The notes: generated by a model from the letters alone, not told the origin. 64,000 nucleotides of DNA from Alginatibacterium sediminis (GCF_003610775.1 NZ_RAQO01000006.1:406001-470000), one strand, 5' to 3'. Numbered from the stretch's first letter, positions 44,926 to 54,407 are shown. Translations and numbers: made by a program.

Positions 44926-47223
44926 TTAAATTTTACAAGCGCCGCCAGCACAATCATCATCTTCAACTTCGATAACCTCGGTGACTTTACCGTCTTCAAA
45001 TTTGTCGGACGCGCCATCTCGAGTGTTATGGTAATACAGCGTTTTAACACCGTATTTGTAGGCGGTTAGCAAGTCACCAATTAAGTTTTTCATGGGGACC
45101 CGTCCACCGTCGAAGCGATTAGGGTCGTAGTTAGTGTTGGCTGAAATTGATTGGTCAACAAACTTTTGCATAACGCCAACTAGTTTCAAATAGCCATCAT
45201 TGTTTGGAATATCCCAAAGCAATTCATAGTTATCTTTATACTTGGCAAAATCTGGAACAACTTGCTTCAAAATACCATCTTTACTAGCTTTCACGCTGAC
45301 ATATCCGCGTGGTGGCTCAATGCCGTTGGTCGCATTAGAAATTTGGCTTGAAGTCTCTGAAGGCATGAGTGCAGACAAGGTTGAATTACGTAGACCATGG
45401 GTCTTAATTTCTTCGCGTAGTTCTTCCCAATCCAAATGCAGTGGCTCAGATGTGAATTTGTCTAAGCTGCGCTTGTAAGTGTCAATGGGCAACACGCCTT
45501 GCGAATACGTGGTTTCATTGAACCAAGGGCAAGCGCCTTGTTCTTTGGCTAAACGCATGGAAGCTTTTAGCAACCAAAACTGAATGGCTTCAAAGGTTTT
45601 ATGAGTTAGGTTGTTAGCGCTACCGTCTGAATAGCGAACGCCGTTTTTAGCTAAATAATAAGCGTAATTAATCACACCTATGCCCAAGGTACGACGACCC
45701 ATAGAGCCATTTAAGGCCGCTTTAATCGGGTAGTCTTGATAATCAAGCAAACTGTCCAAGGCACGTACTGCAAGATCTGCAAGTTCTTCGAGTTCATCAA
45801 GGTTTTCGATAGCACCTAAATTGAAGGCCGACAGCGTACATAAGGCAATTTCGCCTTCTTCATCATTAATATGACGCAAAGGTTTAGTTGGCAGTGCAAT
45901 TTCCAAACACAAGTTAGATTGACGAACCGGCGCTTGGCTTGGGTCAAACGGACTGTGGGTATTACAGTGATCAACGTTTTGAATATAGATACGGCCAGTT
46001 GAGGCACGTTCTTGCATCAGTAGTGCGAATAAGTCGACCGCTTTGATGCTTTCATGCTTGATACTTGGGTCTTGCTCATATTGAACATATAGCTTTTCGA
46101 AAAGTGCTTGGTCTTCGAAGAAAGCATCATAAAGCCCGGGTACATCACTAGGTGAGAACAAGGAGATATTTGCGCCCTCAATGAGACGCTTGTACATCAA
46201 CTGGTTAAGTTGAACTCCGTAGTCCATATGACGAACGCGGTTTTCTTCAACGCCGCGGTTATTCTTAAGTACCAACAGACCTTCAACTTCACGATGCCAA
46301 ATTGGGTAGAACAAAGTGGCCGCACCACCACGAACGCCACCTTGTGAGCAACATTTTACCGCGGTTTGGAAATACTTATAAAACGGTACACAACCGGTGT
46401 GGAAGGCTTCGCCACCACGAATTTCACTACCTAGTGCACGAATACGGCCGGCATTGATGCCAATACCTGCGCGTTGCGAAACATAAGTCACAATTGAGCT
46501 TGCGGTTGCGTTGATAGACTCTAGGCTATCGTCACATTCGATCAATACGCAGGAGCTAAATTGGCGAGTAGGAGTACGTACACCACTCATGATCGGTGTA
46601 GGGAGTGAGATTTTAAACAGTGACGTAGCATCGTAAAAACGACGTATGTATTCCATACGCGTGGCTTTATCGTAGTTAGCAAATAAGCACGCTGCGACCA
46701 AAATATATAGGAACTGAGCGCTTTCGAACACCTCACCAGTCACTCGGTTCTGAACTAGATATTTGCCTTCAAGTTGTTTAACCGCTGCATACGAAAAATT
46801 CATATCGCGCCAGTGATCAAGATACTTGTCCATTTCATTGAATTCTGCTTCAGTGAAATCGTTAAGCAGATGCATATCGTAGCGGCCAGCCTCACATTGT
46901 TTTACCACATGTTGGTAAAGTGTCGGTGGCTCAAACTGACCATAAGCTTTTTTACGTAAGTGGAATACCGCTAATCGCGCAGACAAAAATTGATAGTCAG
47001 GTGTTTCTTGAGAGATTAAGTCTGCAGCAGACTTAATGATGGTTTCATGAATGCTTTCGGTACTAATACCATCATAAAACTGAATGTGAGATTTTAGCTC
47101 TACCTGTGACACTGAAACGTTATCAAGTCCTTCAGCGGCCCAAGCTATCACGCGGTGAATTTTTTCTAGATCCAGCGCTTCTTTTTGACCATTACGTTTG
47201 CTAACTAATAGCGATGTATTCAT
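44926..47223 (-). CDS. nrdA: ribonucleotide reductase class Ia, alpha subunit NrdA
   Basis: The 765-residue protein has an N-terminal ATP-cone (about 1-90: SKRNGQKEALDLEKIHRVI), the catalytic barrel (QFSSCVLIECDDS, SQRAGIGINAGRIR, NLCLEIALPT, MPSETSSQISNATNG) and the redox-active C-terminal pair CAGGACKI. The ATP-cone gives overall activity control by ATP/dATP. Two NrdR boxes precede it. It is the first gene of nrdA-nrdB-yfaE. Confidence 0.97.
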   Translation of the reverse strand: MNTSLLVSKRNGQKEALDLEKIHRVIAWAAEGLDNVSVSQVELKSHIQFYDGISTESIHETIIKSAADLISQETPDYQFLSARLAVFHLRKKAYGQFEPPTLYQHVVKQCEAGRYDMHLLNDFTEAEFNEMDKYLDHWRDMNFSYAAVKQLEGKYLVQNRVTGEVFESAQFLYILVAACLFANYDKATRMEYIRRFYDATSLFKISLPTPIMSGVRTPTRQFSSCVLIECDDSLESINATASSIVTYVSQRAGIGINAGRIRALGSEIRGGEAFHTGCVPFYKYFQTAVKCCSQGGVRGGAATLFYPIWHREVEGLLVLKNNRGVEENRVRHMDYGVQLNQLMYKRLIEGANISLFSPSDVPGLYDAFFEDQALFEKLYVQYEQDPSIKHESIKAVDLFALLMQERASTGRIYIQNVDHCNTHSPFDPSQAPVRQSNLCLEIALPTKPLRHINDEEGEIALCTLSAFNLGAIENLDELEELADLAVRALDSLLDYQDYPIKAALNGSMGRRTLGIGVINYAYYLAKNGVRYSDGSANNLTHKTFEAIQFWLLKASMRLAKEQGACPWFNETTYSQGVLPIDTYKRSLDKFTSEPLHLDWEELREEIKTHGLRNSTLSALMPSETSSQISNATNGIEPPRGYVSVKASKDGILKQVVPDFAKYKDNYELLWDIPNNDGYLKLVGVMQKFVDQSISANTNYDPNRFDGGRVPMKNLIGDLLTAYKYGVKTLYYHNTRDGASDKFEDGKVTEVIEVEDDDCAGGACKI

Positions 47224-47581
47224 TACTGTGGAAATCCTCTAGCTTGCACCCTATCCGCAATCAATAAAGCTTTTCTCAATTGTGTTGAGATTCTTCATTA
47301 GGCACAAGATGTAGTGTTTAATCTTTATGAACATACAAGATAGTGAGGTTTGCCACAAATTTCAAGGTACAAAATATTGAACAAGATGTGCATAACTCTA
47401 CAAATAACTAACCAGTTGGTAAGCACTAACCATAAGCTCTTGAAAGCCAAACCGCTACGCGAAAATCAAGTTATTTTTACAGCTTTTTTTGAAGGGGATA
47501 AAAATATTTTGTTCGCCTACGCTTTAAACATATCGACGATTATGCTGGCAGTTTTGTGAGCCAGCCAACATAGCCATTCAT
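47224..47581. other. nrdA leader and downstream region of the HAD gene
   Basis: This 358-bp stretch has no convincing gene. It carries the nrdA promoter region with the two NrdR boxes, then AT-rich sequence before the minus-strand phosphatase gene end. A 69-codon plus-strand frame in it lacks a ribosome site and is not credited. Confidence 0.6.
47302..47348 (-). promoter_or_regulatory. pair of NrdR boxes upstream of nrdA
   Basis: GCACAAGATGTAGTGT (47302-47317) and ATACAAGATAGTGAGG (47333-47348) match the palindromic NrdR consensus ACACwATATATwGTGT at 13 and 11 of 16 positions. Their ACAAGAT cores are 31 bp apart, the standard three-helical-turn spacing of NrdR box pairs. They should mediate repression of the nrd operon by NrdR with dATP/ATP. 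Confidence 0.8.
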
Positions 47582-48259
47582 TTAAGTTGCTGCATGATTG
47601 TCAAAATGACTTTTTAAAAAGTGGATTAGTTGCGAGCTAAGCTCTAGCACGTGATCTGGCTCCCAATTTTGCTGGCGCTCTAGCGGGCTCAAATAACCCC
47701 AGTTTGCCTGAAGACTAAACATGTCGGCACGATTACCTGCTTCAATGTCGCGTTGCGCATCACCAACATAGATACTTTCAGACGGATTGGCTTGCAGATG
47801 CTCACACGCGACATACAAAGGCATTGGATGCGGTTTTTTTTGCTCTAGGCTGTCGCCACCAAGTAAGATTTGGCAGCTAGCAAAGCTAGGGTAGTGGTCT
47901 AATAAGGGATCAGCCAAATAAAAAGGCTTGTTGGTGACAACGCCCCAGGCAATACCGGATTCATTGAGCCATTGCAGCGCCGCCTCGATACCGGGATAAA
48001 ACTGGGTGTGTATTGCGAGGTTTTGTGCGTAGTAATCTAAAAGCTGCTGGCGCAACTGGGGTAAGTTAAAGCGCGTTATATCGCTCCCAAAACCTTCGTT
48101 CAACAAGCCAACCGCACCATGTGAGGCTAACTGCTGGGCTTTTGCTAAGCTTATGGGATCGAAGCTATGGTCTTGCAACACATGATTAGCTGCTGCCATA
48201 AGATCTGGCGCGGTATCAAGTAGCGTGCCATCCAAATCAAAAAGTACACAGCGCATCAT
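47582..48259 (-). CDS. HAD-superfamily phosphatase (Gph/MupP-type)
   Basis: The 225-residue HAD-IA enzyme has motif I DLDGTLLDT, motif II VVTNKP, the lysine in KKPHPMP and motif IV YVGDAQRDIEAG. It lies five bases after ubiG. The size and the ubiG neighbour fit the MurNAc-6-phosphate phosphatase MupP of Pseudomonas; phosphoglycolate phosphatase (Gph) is the other option. The sequence does not settle which substrate. Confidence 0.85.
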   Translation of the reverse strand: MMRCVLFDLDGTLLDTAPDLMAAANHVLQDHSFDPISLAKAQQLASHGAVGLLNEGFGSDITRFNLPQLRQQLLDYYAQNLAIHTQFYPGIEAALQWLNESGIAWGVVTNKPFYLADPLLDHYPSFASCQILLGGDSLEQKKPHPMPLYVACEHLQANPSESIYVGDAQRDIEAGNRADMFSLQANWGYLSPLERQQNWEPDHVLELSSQLIHFLKSHFDNHAAT

Positions 48260-48264
48260 GGTTT

Positions 48265-48981
48265 CTAATCCTTGGGTAAATGCAGGCTAAGCATATAATT
48301 CACATCAACATTGCGACTTAAACTTAGGCGTTCAATCCACGGTATAAAGCTAACACCTTTAATGTCATCGCACAGCAAGCCCTGTGCATCACACCAAGTG
48401 AGTAACTCAGAGGGGCGAATAAACTTAGCGTGCTGATGGGTGCCCTTTGGTACTATCTTTAGTATTTTTTCAGCAGCTTCTATCATTAGTATTCGCGAGG
48501 CGAAAGTACGGTTAATGGTTGAGACCACTAATCTACCGCCGGGTTTAAGCATGTGCTTACAGGCAGCAATAACGGAGCTTGGATCAGGGACATGCTCTAG
48601 CATTTCCATGCAGGTAATTAGGTCAAACCGAGCTGGGTTCTCTAGCGCCATTTGTTCAGCACTGGTTTGTTGATAGTCCAGTGTGGTTTGAGTCTCAAGG
48701 GCGTGCAATTTCGCCACTTGAATTTGCTCCGCTCCCATGTCAATTCCAGTGACTTGGGCTTGGCGTTTGGCCATGGATTCGCTTAATACACCCCCGCCGC
48801 AGCCAAGATCTAAGACGTCTAAGCCAAATAATCCGCCCACTTGGTCTTCAATGTAGTTCAAACGTAGCGGGTTAATTTGGTGCAAGGTTTTAAACTCGCC
48901 TTCAGGATCCCACCAGGTTTGGGCAAGGCTAGCAAAGTGCTCAATTTCTTTTAAATCAACGTTTTGTTCGGCACTATTCAA
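48265..48981 (-). CDS. ubiG: ubiquinone biosynthesis O-methyltransferase UbiG
   Basis: The 238-residue SAM methyltransferase has the UbiG patterns: EIEHFASLAQTWWDPEGEFK at the start, VLDLGCGGGVLSESMAK (SAM site), EMLEHVPDPSSVI, and FIRPSELLTWC. It performs both O-methylations in ubiquinone synthesis at the inner membrane. It is the first gene of a two-gene unit with the HAD phosphatase. Confidence 0.95.
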   Translation of the reverse strand: MNSAEQNVDLKEIEHFASLAQTWWDPEGEFKTLHQINPLRLNYIEDQVGGLFGLDVLDLGCGGGVLSESMAKRQAQVTGIDMGAEQIQVAKLHALETQTTLDYQQTSAEQMALENPARFDLITCMEMLEHVPDPSSVIAACKHMLKPGGRLVVSTINRTFASRILMIEAAEKILKIVPKGTHQHAKFIRPSELLTWCDAQGLLCDDIKGVSFIPWIERLSLSRNVDVNYMLSLHLPKD

Positions 48982-49491
48982 TGGAAAATCCTTACACTTT
49001 CTTTGGTTAGACCGGCAGTATAGAGCTTCGGCTTTGGTGCTGCGAGATCTTTAAACACAAAATTCTGCGTTTATGCTCAAGCGAACAATACCGAGCAAGC
49101 TCTAGCTTGGGATTGCGTTGGCAAAGATGCTTTACTTGAGTAATGGGGGCGAGATTCGAACTTGCTTGCTTCGCAGGCAATAATACCAATTCTACAAACT
49201 ATATAATCTACTTAGTAGACTACAATCACTTGTCTCGGCGCTAAAAAACGGTGCCATTAGGTCAACGATTTACTATGATATTTTTATAGGTTTTAGCAAT
49301 TCTATATACAATTAATGGCGACCAACTAATGAATGGGAAAAGTATAATTGTTTAGAATTTTGGCGCCGAGCGGCGTCCAAGTAATACACTGACTTAATGT
49401 ATCAAGCTGAAGCATACTGTTATAGAAAGGACATTTAGCCTGTTCTAGTCACTGGCTATTTGGGCGAAGCCTTATTAACAGCCGACAAAAA
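48982..49491. other. gene-free stretch with tRNA-like fragment and inverted-repeat element
   Basis: These 510 bp hold no credible gene. On the minus strand, about 49143-49166 reads like the T-loop and 3' stem of a tRNA (GTTCGAATCTCGCCCCC), but the 5' half is missing. A 137-bp block (49234-49370) has matching ends. This is also where the housekeeping ubiG unit ends and the accessory region begins. Confidence 0.5.
49234..49370. repeat. 137-bp block with 13-bp terminal inverted repeats
   Basis: The left end CTCGGCGCTAAAA (49234-49246) and the right end TTTTGGCGCCGAG (49358-49370) are inverted copies with one mismatch. The interior is AT-rich and non-coding. This layout is that of a miniature inverted-repeat element, but I see no target-site duplication. 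Confidence 0.4.
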
Positions 49492-49506
49492 ATGCCAAGG
49501 ATGGAA

Positions 49507-50391
49507 ATGGAAACACAATATTACCAGCAGATAAGTGAATATACTGACCCTATACACCATCGGTCTTTAATTCAGACCTTACCCAATGACATTGAGCAGC
49601 TGTGTGGCTTCGTACAAAACTTGCTGGTCCATGCCTATTGGTTAGGTAAATATGATGTAGAAGTCGAAGATTCGGTAAAGCATTCAGAGATGCAAACGCG
49701 CTATGCGAAGGATATTCTTAACTTGGCCGCATCGAAGTCAGCCCTGCCTATAAATAAAAAAAGAATACCAAGCGAACGAGTCGTCAGTATTTGTAGAGAT
49801 TTTTCGCTGATTTTATGTGCTGTGTTGAGAACCAAAGGAGTTGCTGCTCGTACTCGCTGTGGTTTTGCAACTTACCTTACTCCTGAGCTCTTTGAGGACC
49901 ATTGGATATGTGAATATTGGGATCAAGGTCAATCGCGTTGGATTAGGGTAGATGCGCAACTCGATAGCACCCATTTACAAGAACTAAACATAGACTTTAA
50001 CCCTTGTGATGTTCCCGAATCTCGTTTCTTATACGCGGGAGATGCATGGCAGCTTTGCAGAAATGAAAAAGCTTCGCCAGCAAAGTTTGGGATCTTATCC
50101 TTGAATGGATTACCGTTTATTAAAGGTAATCTCATCCGTGACCTATTTTCGCTAAATAAGATTGAGTTGCTGGCTTGGGATACTGGATGGGGCATACTTC
50201 CGCATTATATGAGCCCTATTTTAAATACCGACGAAATGGATTTACTAGACCAATTGGCGATGGTTAGTAAAGAGTCAGATGTATTGAAAGCTAAACAAGC
50301 GCTTGCCTCTCAATCAGGAATAGGATTCCCTGTTGATTGGAGTTTGACAATGGCGCCTTCGATAACTGACCTATATGCGCAATACAGCTAA
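49507..50391 (+). CDS. transglutaminase-like cysteine protein
   Basis: I choose the ATG at 49507 because AAGGA is correctly spaced; ATGs at 49492 and 49501 are alternatives. It has 294 residues. The transglutaminase core shows a Cys96 in SICRDFSLILCAVLR, a His132 in DHWICEYW and an Asp149 in WIRVDAQ, the Cys-His-Asp triad in correct order. Such bacterial proteins include peptidases and amidases. Its substrate is unknown. It has no signal peptide. The gene stands alone after a non-coding stretch, with no obvious partners. Confidence 0.75.
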   Translation: METQYYQQISEYTDPIHHRSLIQTLPNDIEQLCGFVQNLLVHAYWLGKYDVEVEDSVKHSEMQTRYAKDILNLAASKSALPINKKRIPSERVVSICRDFSLILCAVLRTKGVAARTRCGFATYLTPELFEDHWICEYWDQGQSRWIRVDAQLDSTHLQELNIDFNPCDVPESRFLYAGDAWQLCRNEKASPAKFGILSLNGLPFIKGNLIRDLFSLNKIELLAWDTGWGILPHYMSPILNTDEMDLLDQLAMVSKESDVLKAKQALASQSGIGFPVDWSLTMAPSITDLYAQYS

Positions 50392-50587
50392 GGCCTTAGC
50401 TAGTTGTTTATTCCAATGAAAGGAAAAGCCCATCGGCGTAAGATAGATGCTTAACCAATAAAACAACGTGCTAATCAAGGTAATGCATAGTTGTGGCCAA
50501 GACCTTTAAATTAAAACAAGATATTTGTTTGGTGATGTTTCTAAACCAAACAAGCTTTTTACCGCAAAACACCCACTTGAGATCTTA

Positions 50588-51961
50588 ATGGAAACCACTG
50601 CTAGTCAAGACAATAGCGCTCTAGATGGGCCTATTTTAGTCACATTTTTGAAATACTTGTTTCCTGCCTTAGTTGGCATGTTAGCGATGGGTTCGGCTTC
50701 GATCGTCGACGGTATCTTTATTGGAAATTTTGTTGGTGTCCCAGCCTTAGCAGCCGTTAATTTGATCATTCCAATTTTGACGGTACTTTTTGGCGTGGCC
50801 CTGATGCTGTCAATTGGTGGTTCAGTTAGAGCGGGTAAATATCTAGGTCAAAGAAATCAAGTAGCAGCTTCGGCTATATTCAGCAAAACTCTCGTTATTA
50901 CAGTTGTCTACGCAATTGTTCTCATTGTGCTTGGTCTACTCTTTGAAACGGCTTTGTTTCGTTTATTAGGTGCTGATGAATCTCTCGCCCAGTTGATGAG
51001 TCAATATTATCGTGTCATTTTGCCATTCTTGTTAGCACAGATAATCACCATTGTTCTGTACTTTTTTATTAAACTTGATGGCTTCCCCTCACTTGCGGCC
51101 ACCGCTTTAGTGGCCGGAGCCATATTTAATATTGGTCTCGATTATCTATTTATTGTTGTATTCGACTGGGGACTGAGCGGCGCCGCATGGGCCACTGGTT
51201 TATCCCAAGTTTTTCCAGTACTCACCTTAATGACCTACTTTTTTAGTCGCAAACGAAAGCTGCGTTTTTCGCTGCGTCAGAAAAATTGGTCGGAAGTATT
51301 TCAAGCGGCTTATAACGGTTTATCTGAGTTTATTAACGAAACCTCGGGTGGGATTATCGCTTTTATTTTTAACTTGTTAATTATTTCTCGTGCCGGCGTT
51401 GAAGGGGTTGCGGCAATCACAGTCTTGAATTACTTGTTGATGATTGGATTTATGATTTACTTTGCAATTGCTGACACCGCTCAAGTGATGATTAGTCAAA
51501 ATTTTGGGGCGCAAAACGTGCAGCGTCTAAAGCAATTGCTAAAGATCTGCTTTGCGATGACGACTATCGTTAGTTTGCTCACTATTGGGGTGTTGCTAGT
51601 GTTCAAAGAAGCGCTAATCTATACTTTCCTTAGCGACGAAGGTACCCAGGCAACGGTAGCGATAGCGACCACCTTTGTTGACTACGTTTGGCCGATGTTT
51701 ATATTTGCGGGTGCAAACATGATCATTTCAGGGTACCTCACGGCTATTCATTTACCCTTCCAATCCGGTGTCATCTCCTTGTGTCGTAGCCTAATTTTCC
51801 CAGCGTCGCTTTTAGTGTTGTTTTTTATCTTATTTGACAACAACCTATTCGTGATTGCATTGCCCATTGGTGAGTGTATTACCTTTTTAATAGCCTTTGC
51901 TTATTTTATTCGTCATCAGCCGCAGCGGGCTATCGACGATGATATGGCCAAAAATTCGTAA
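50588..51961 (+). CDS. MATE-family efflux transporter
   Basis: The start at 50588 gives 457 residues (an upstream TTG at 50525 would add 21). There are 12 hydrophobic segments. Family motifs are FPALVGMLAMGSASIVDGIFIG near the start (spread over 22 residues), GVPALAAVNLIIPI, GLDYLFIVVFDWGLSGAAWAT in pieces, and LSEFINETSGGI in the second half. MATE proteins export drugs or metabolites with sodium or proton exchange. It converges on an MBL hydrolase gene. Confidence 0.88.
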   Translation: METTASQDNSALDGPILVTFLKYLFPALVGMLAMGSASIVDGIFIGNFVGVPALAAVNLIIPILTVLFGVALMLSIGGSVRAGKYLGQRNQVAASAIFSKTLVITVVYAIVLIVLGLLFETALFRLLGADESLAQLMSQYYRVILPFLLAQIITIVLYFFIKLDGFPSLAATALVAGAIFNIGLDYLFIVVFDWGLSGAAWATGLSQVFPVLTLMTYFFSRKRKLRFSLRQKNWSEVFQAAYNGLSEFINETSGGIIAFIFNLLIISRAGVEGVAAITVLNYLLMIGFMIYFAIADTAQVMISQNFGAQNVQRLKQLLKICFAMTTIVSLLTIGVLLVFKEALIYTFLSDEGTQATVAIATTFVDYVWPMFIFAGANMIISGYLTAIHLPFQSGVISLCRSLIFPASLLVLFFILFDNNLFVIALPIGECITFLIAFAYFIRHQPQRAIDDDMAKNS

Positions 51962-52010
51962 ATGCCCCGCGAAACATGTCCGTCGCCATTTTTTAAGCGT
52001 AAGTTAGTTC

Positions 52011-52033
52011 AGGTCGTTCAAATAGAACGACCT
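52011..52033. terminator. bidirectional hairpin between MATE and MBL genes
   Basis: AGGTCGTTC and GAACGACCT form a perfect nine-base stem with an AAATA loop in the convergent intergenic space. No long T-run follows. Confidence 0.55.
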
Positions 52034-52049
52034 AGGCAATAATTTTGTT

Positions 52050-52841
52050 CTAGAAGTCCAACACATCGCCATCGAGGGGGATCAAAACCTTGTTGTCTAG
52101 TCCGTGCGCTTTTAACAATTCTAGTAATGTTGTTCTATCAACGGGGCAGTGGTTTAGTGCCTCCATATGGTTTGCTACAACCAAACCAGGGGACAGTTTA
52201 ATAAAAGTTAGTAACTCGTCTTTACTCATCAGTAAGGCTTTACCGACATCCATCTGAGCTTCCCCTGCAGCCACCACTGTAATGTCAGGCTTTAACTCAG
52301 CCAAAGCGCGCCTTACATGCTCGTTAAGCACGGTATCGCCACTAATATACAGTGAAGGCTCGTTTGGAAGTTCTAGGTAAAATCCGCAACCATTGGCCAT
52401 AAATTTATGGATCCAACCGTGGCCATGCTGTGCAGGAATCGCGGTGAGCTTTCCGCCAAGATAGTCAATCGTTTGCCAATTGCGAACGCCATGCGCAACA
52501 TTAATTCGATATTTCTCCAAATAGGCTTGGTCCTTTTTCGGTGTGACAACAGGAATATCGTGGTCGCTAAGAAATATCTCTCCTGCTGCATCCAAGTGGT
52601 CGCTGTGTTGTAATGGTTTGAATCCAAATGTTTGACTGTGCGTGATGAGTGCATGGTTTACCTTACTTAAGATAGCCTTAGCGTTTTCTGGAAGATCAAC
52701 CGTGGGGTTTCGGCGGCGCTTGAAGCGCAGCACTGAGAAAGGTGGCAATGAGCCTTTTGCACCCAACATCGGGTCCACTAAAATAAATTTGCCGTTCGAT
52801 TCAATCACAAAACTGGCGCTGCGTAAGTGGTGGATTTTCAT
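52050..52841 (-). CDS. MBL-fold metal-dependent hydrolase
   Basis: The start at 52841 gives 263 residues beginning MKIHHLRSASFVIESNGKFI. The metallo-beta-lactamase fold is shown by LVDPMLGAKGS, ALITHSQTFGF with HSDHLDAAG (metal-site region), AQHGHG, YISGDTVL, and NHMEALNHCPVDR. The pattern is like UlaG-type hydrolases. The substrate is unknown. It diverges from the GlxA-like regulator, which may control it. Confidence 0.82.
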   Translation of the reverse strand: MKIHHLRSASFVIESNGKFILVDPMLGAKGSLPPFSVLRFKRRRNPTVDLPENAKAILSKVNHALITHSQTFGFKPLQHSDHLDAAGEIFLSDHDIPVVTPKKDQAYLEKYRINVAHGVRNWQTIDYLGGKLTAIPAQHGHGWIHKFMANGCGFYLELPNEPSLYISGDTVLNEHVRRALAELKPDITVVAAGEAQMDVGKALLMSKDELLTFIKLSPGLVVANHMEALNHCPVDRTTLLELLKAHGLDNKVLIPLDGDVLDF

Positions 52842-52939
52842 GTTTTTTCCATTCATTAATATGATGCTTAGCATTTTGCAATGATTAGAAAATATGCAAC
52901 ACTGGCCACAAGGACACTTATCGCTTCAATTGGGTCAAA

Positions 52940-53956
52940 ATGAATAAAACGAACATCAAAAAAGTAGCGCTTGTGGCCTTTGAAGGCATAAGTGCGTTTC
53001 ACCTGTCTGTCCCTTGCTTGGTCTTTCAAGACGCCTTGAATCAGCTTCAGCAACGCTTTGAACTTAAGATCTGCAGCTTGTCGACCAATGAAATTGCTTC
53101 TGGCTCTGGCTTTAATGTTGTTGTTAATCATGACATCAGTATTTTGGATGGTGCTGACATTATCATTGTACCGAGTTGGCCCAATGCACTGCCAAAACCT
53201 AGTACAGAGTTGATTGACAAGTTAGTGTTGGCGCATCAACGCGGTGCGATTTTAGTTGGGCTGTGTTTGGGGGCCTTTGTGATAGCTGAGACAGGGCTGT
53301 TAGATGGTAAAACTGCGACCACGCATTGGGCATTTACCGAGCAATTCACCCAGCGTTTCCCAAATGTAGGCTTTGATAGCGAGCCTCTGTATATCGACCA
53401 GGGTCAATTGCTGACTTCTGCAGGGATCGCCGCTTCATTGGATTGTTGTCTACATCTCATTCGCCGGCTTTGTGGCAGTGACATTGCTAATCAGTTGGCG
53501 CGGGTAATGGTTACTGCGCCATTTCGAACCGGCGGCCAAAAACAATATATCCCCAGTCCGGTTCCCAAGCGTCCAGAGCAAGCGACCAGCTTGACTCAAG
53601 TAATTGATCAAGTGGAGCAATCCATAAATCAAACACACAGCTTAGATAGTTTAGCGAAAAAGTGTGCAATGAGCCGACGGACCTTTACCCGCCAGTTTAA
53701 ATCAGTTTACGGATGTACTTTTAGTCTTTGGATATTGAATCAGAGACTTAAGTTAAGTCAGCAGCTATTGGAAAGTCATGACGAACCGATCTCGAAAGTA
53801 GCTGAATTGTCCGGTTTTGGTTCAGAGAGTGCATATAGGAAACAATTTAAAATAGCCTTTAGGATTTCGCCCTCCCAGTGGCGAAGCCAGTTCAGTGGCT
53901 CGAAGAACCCCAAGCGTGTTGCGGGTGAACAAAGGCAATCAGAGTTGTTATCCTAA
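52940..53956 (+). CDS. GlxA-type regulator: DJ-1/PfpI domain plus AraC helix-turn-helix
   Basis: The 338-residue protein has an N-terminal DJ-1/PfpI-like domain (about 8-175, with GLCLGAFVIAETGLLDG, including the nucleophile-position cysteine) and a C-terminal AraC DNA-binding domain (about 225-320: LAKKCAMSRRTFTRQFK, VAELSGFGSESAYRKQFK). GlxA-type regulators sense small metabolites. It diverges from the MBL hydrolase over 98 bp and probably controls it. Confidence 0.88.
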   Translation: MNKTNIKKVALVAFEGISAFHLSVPCLVFQDALNQLQQRFELKICSLSTNEIASGSGFNVVVNHDISILDGADIIIVPSWPNALPKPSTELIDKLVLAHQRGAILVGLCLGAFVIAETGLLDGKTATTHWAFTEQFTQRFPNVGFDSEPLYIDQGQLLTSAGIAASLDCCLHLIRRLCGSDIANQLARVMVTAPFRTGGQKQYIPSPVPKRPEQATSLTQVIDQVEQSINQTHSLDSLAKKCAMSRRTFTRQFKSVYGCTFSLWILNQRLKLSQQLLESHDEPISKVAELSGFGSESAYRKQFKIAFRISPSQWRSQFSGSKNPKRVAGEQRQSELLS

Positions 53957-54050
53957 TTAAACGAGGTATTCGGTGGGTAATGAAACGCGCATTGCGTGTA
54001 TTTTCGCTAGTGCTAGATGTATTTAGCTTTAATTCTGAGGAACCTAGACC

Positions 54051-54407
54051 ATGAACATGAGTGAGTTTTCGAGCTTGGTTAAAATATCTAGCCATACGCT
54101 TCGTTACTACGAAAAAATTGGTTTGCTGAAGAACGTTCAAAGAAATTCAAGCCGCCACCGAGAGTACTCAAACAAAGATCTTAACTGGATAAGCTTTGTG
54201 AAGCGCTTAAAAGATACTGGTATGCCGCTATCTGAAATTAAAAGCTATGCTGATTTACGTGAGCTAGGACCAAGCACACTGCAGCAGCGTCAAGAACTGC
54301 TCGAGTTACATCAACGTCAGTTGGAAGCGCATATTAAATTACAACAACTGTATCTGTTGCAACTCGAAACCAAAATCAATTTGTATAAGCAGGGAAAAGT
54401 GAGTTGA
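54051..54407 (+). CDS. MerR-family transcriptional regulator
   Basis: The 118-residue protein has the MerR helix-turn-helix and wing (VKISSHTLRYYEKIGLLKNVQRN, split here as VKISSHTLRYYEKIGLL and KNVQRNSSRHREYSN), then a helical dimerisation arm (LLELHQRQLEAHIKLQQLYL). GAGGAACC precedes the start. There is no C-terminal metal-binding cysteine pattern, so it does not look like a metal sensor. Its operator-promoter overlaps its own stop codon and drives the next gene. Confidence 0.88.
   Translation: MNMSEFSSLVKISSHTLRYYEKIGLLKNVQRNSSRHREYSNKDLNWISFVKRLKDTGMPLSEIKSYADLRELGPSTLQQRQELLELHQRQLEAHIKLQQLYLLQLETKINLYKQGKVS

Noticed and set aside
47350..47559. 69-residue plus-strand frame upstream of nrdA
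   Set aside because: It has no ribosome site, runs against the nrdA promoter region and matches no family.
49007..49189. 60-residue minus-strand frame after the ubiG start
   Set aside because: It covers the tRNA-like fragment and has the look of a chance frame; not credited as a gene.
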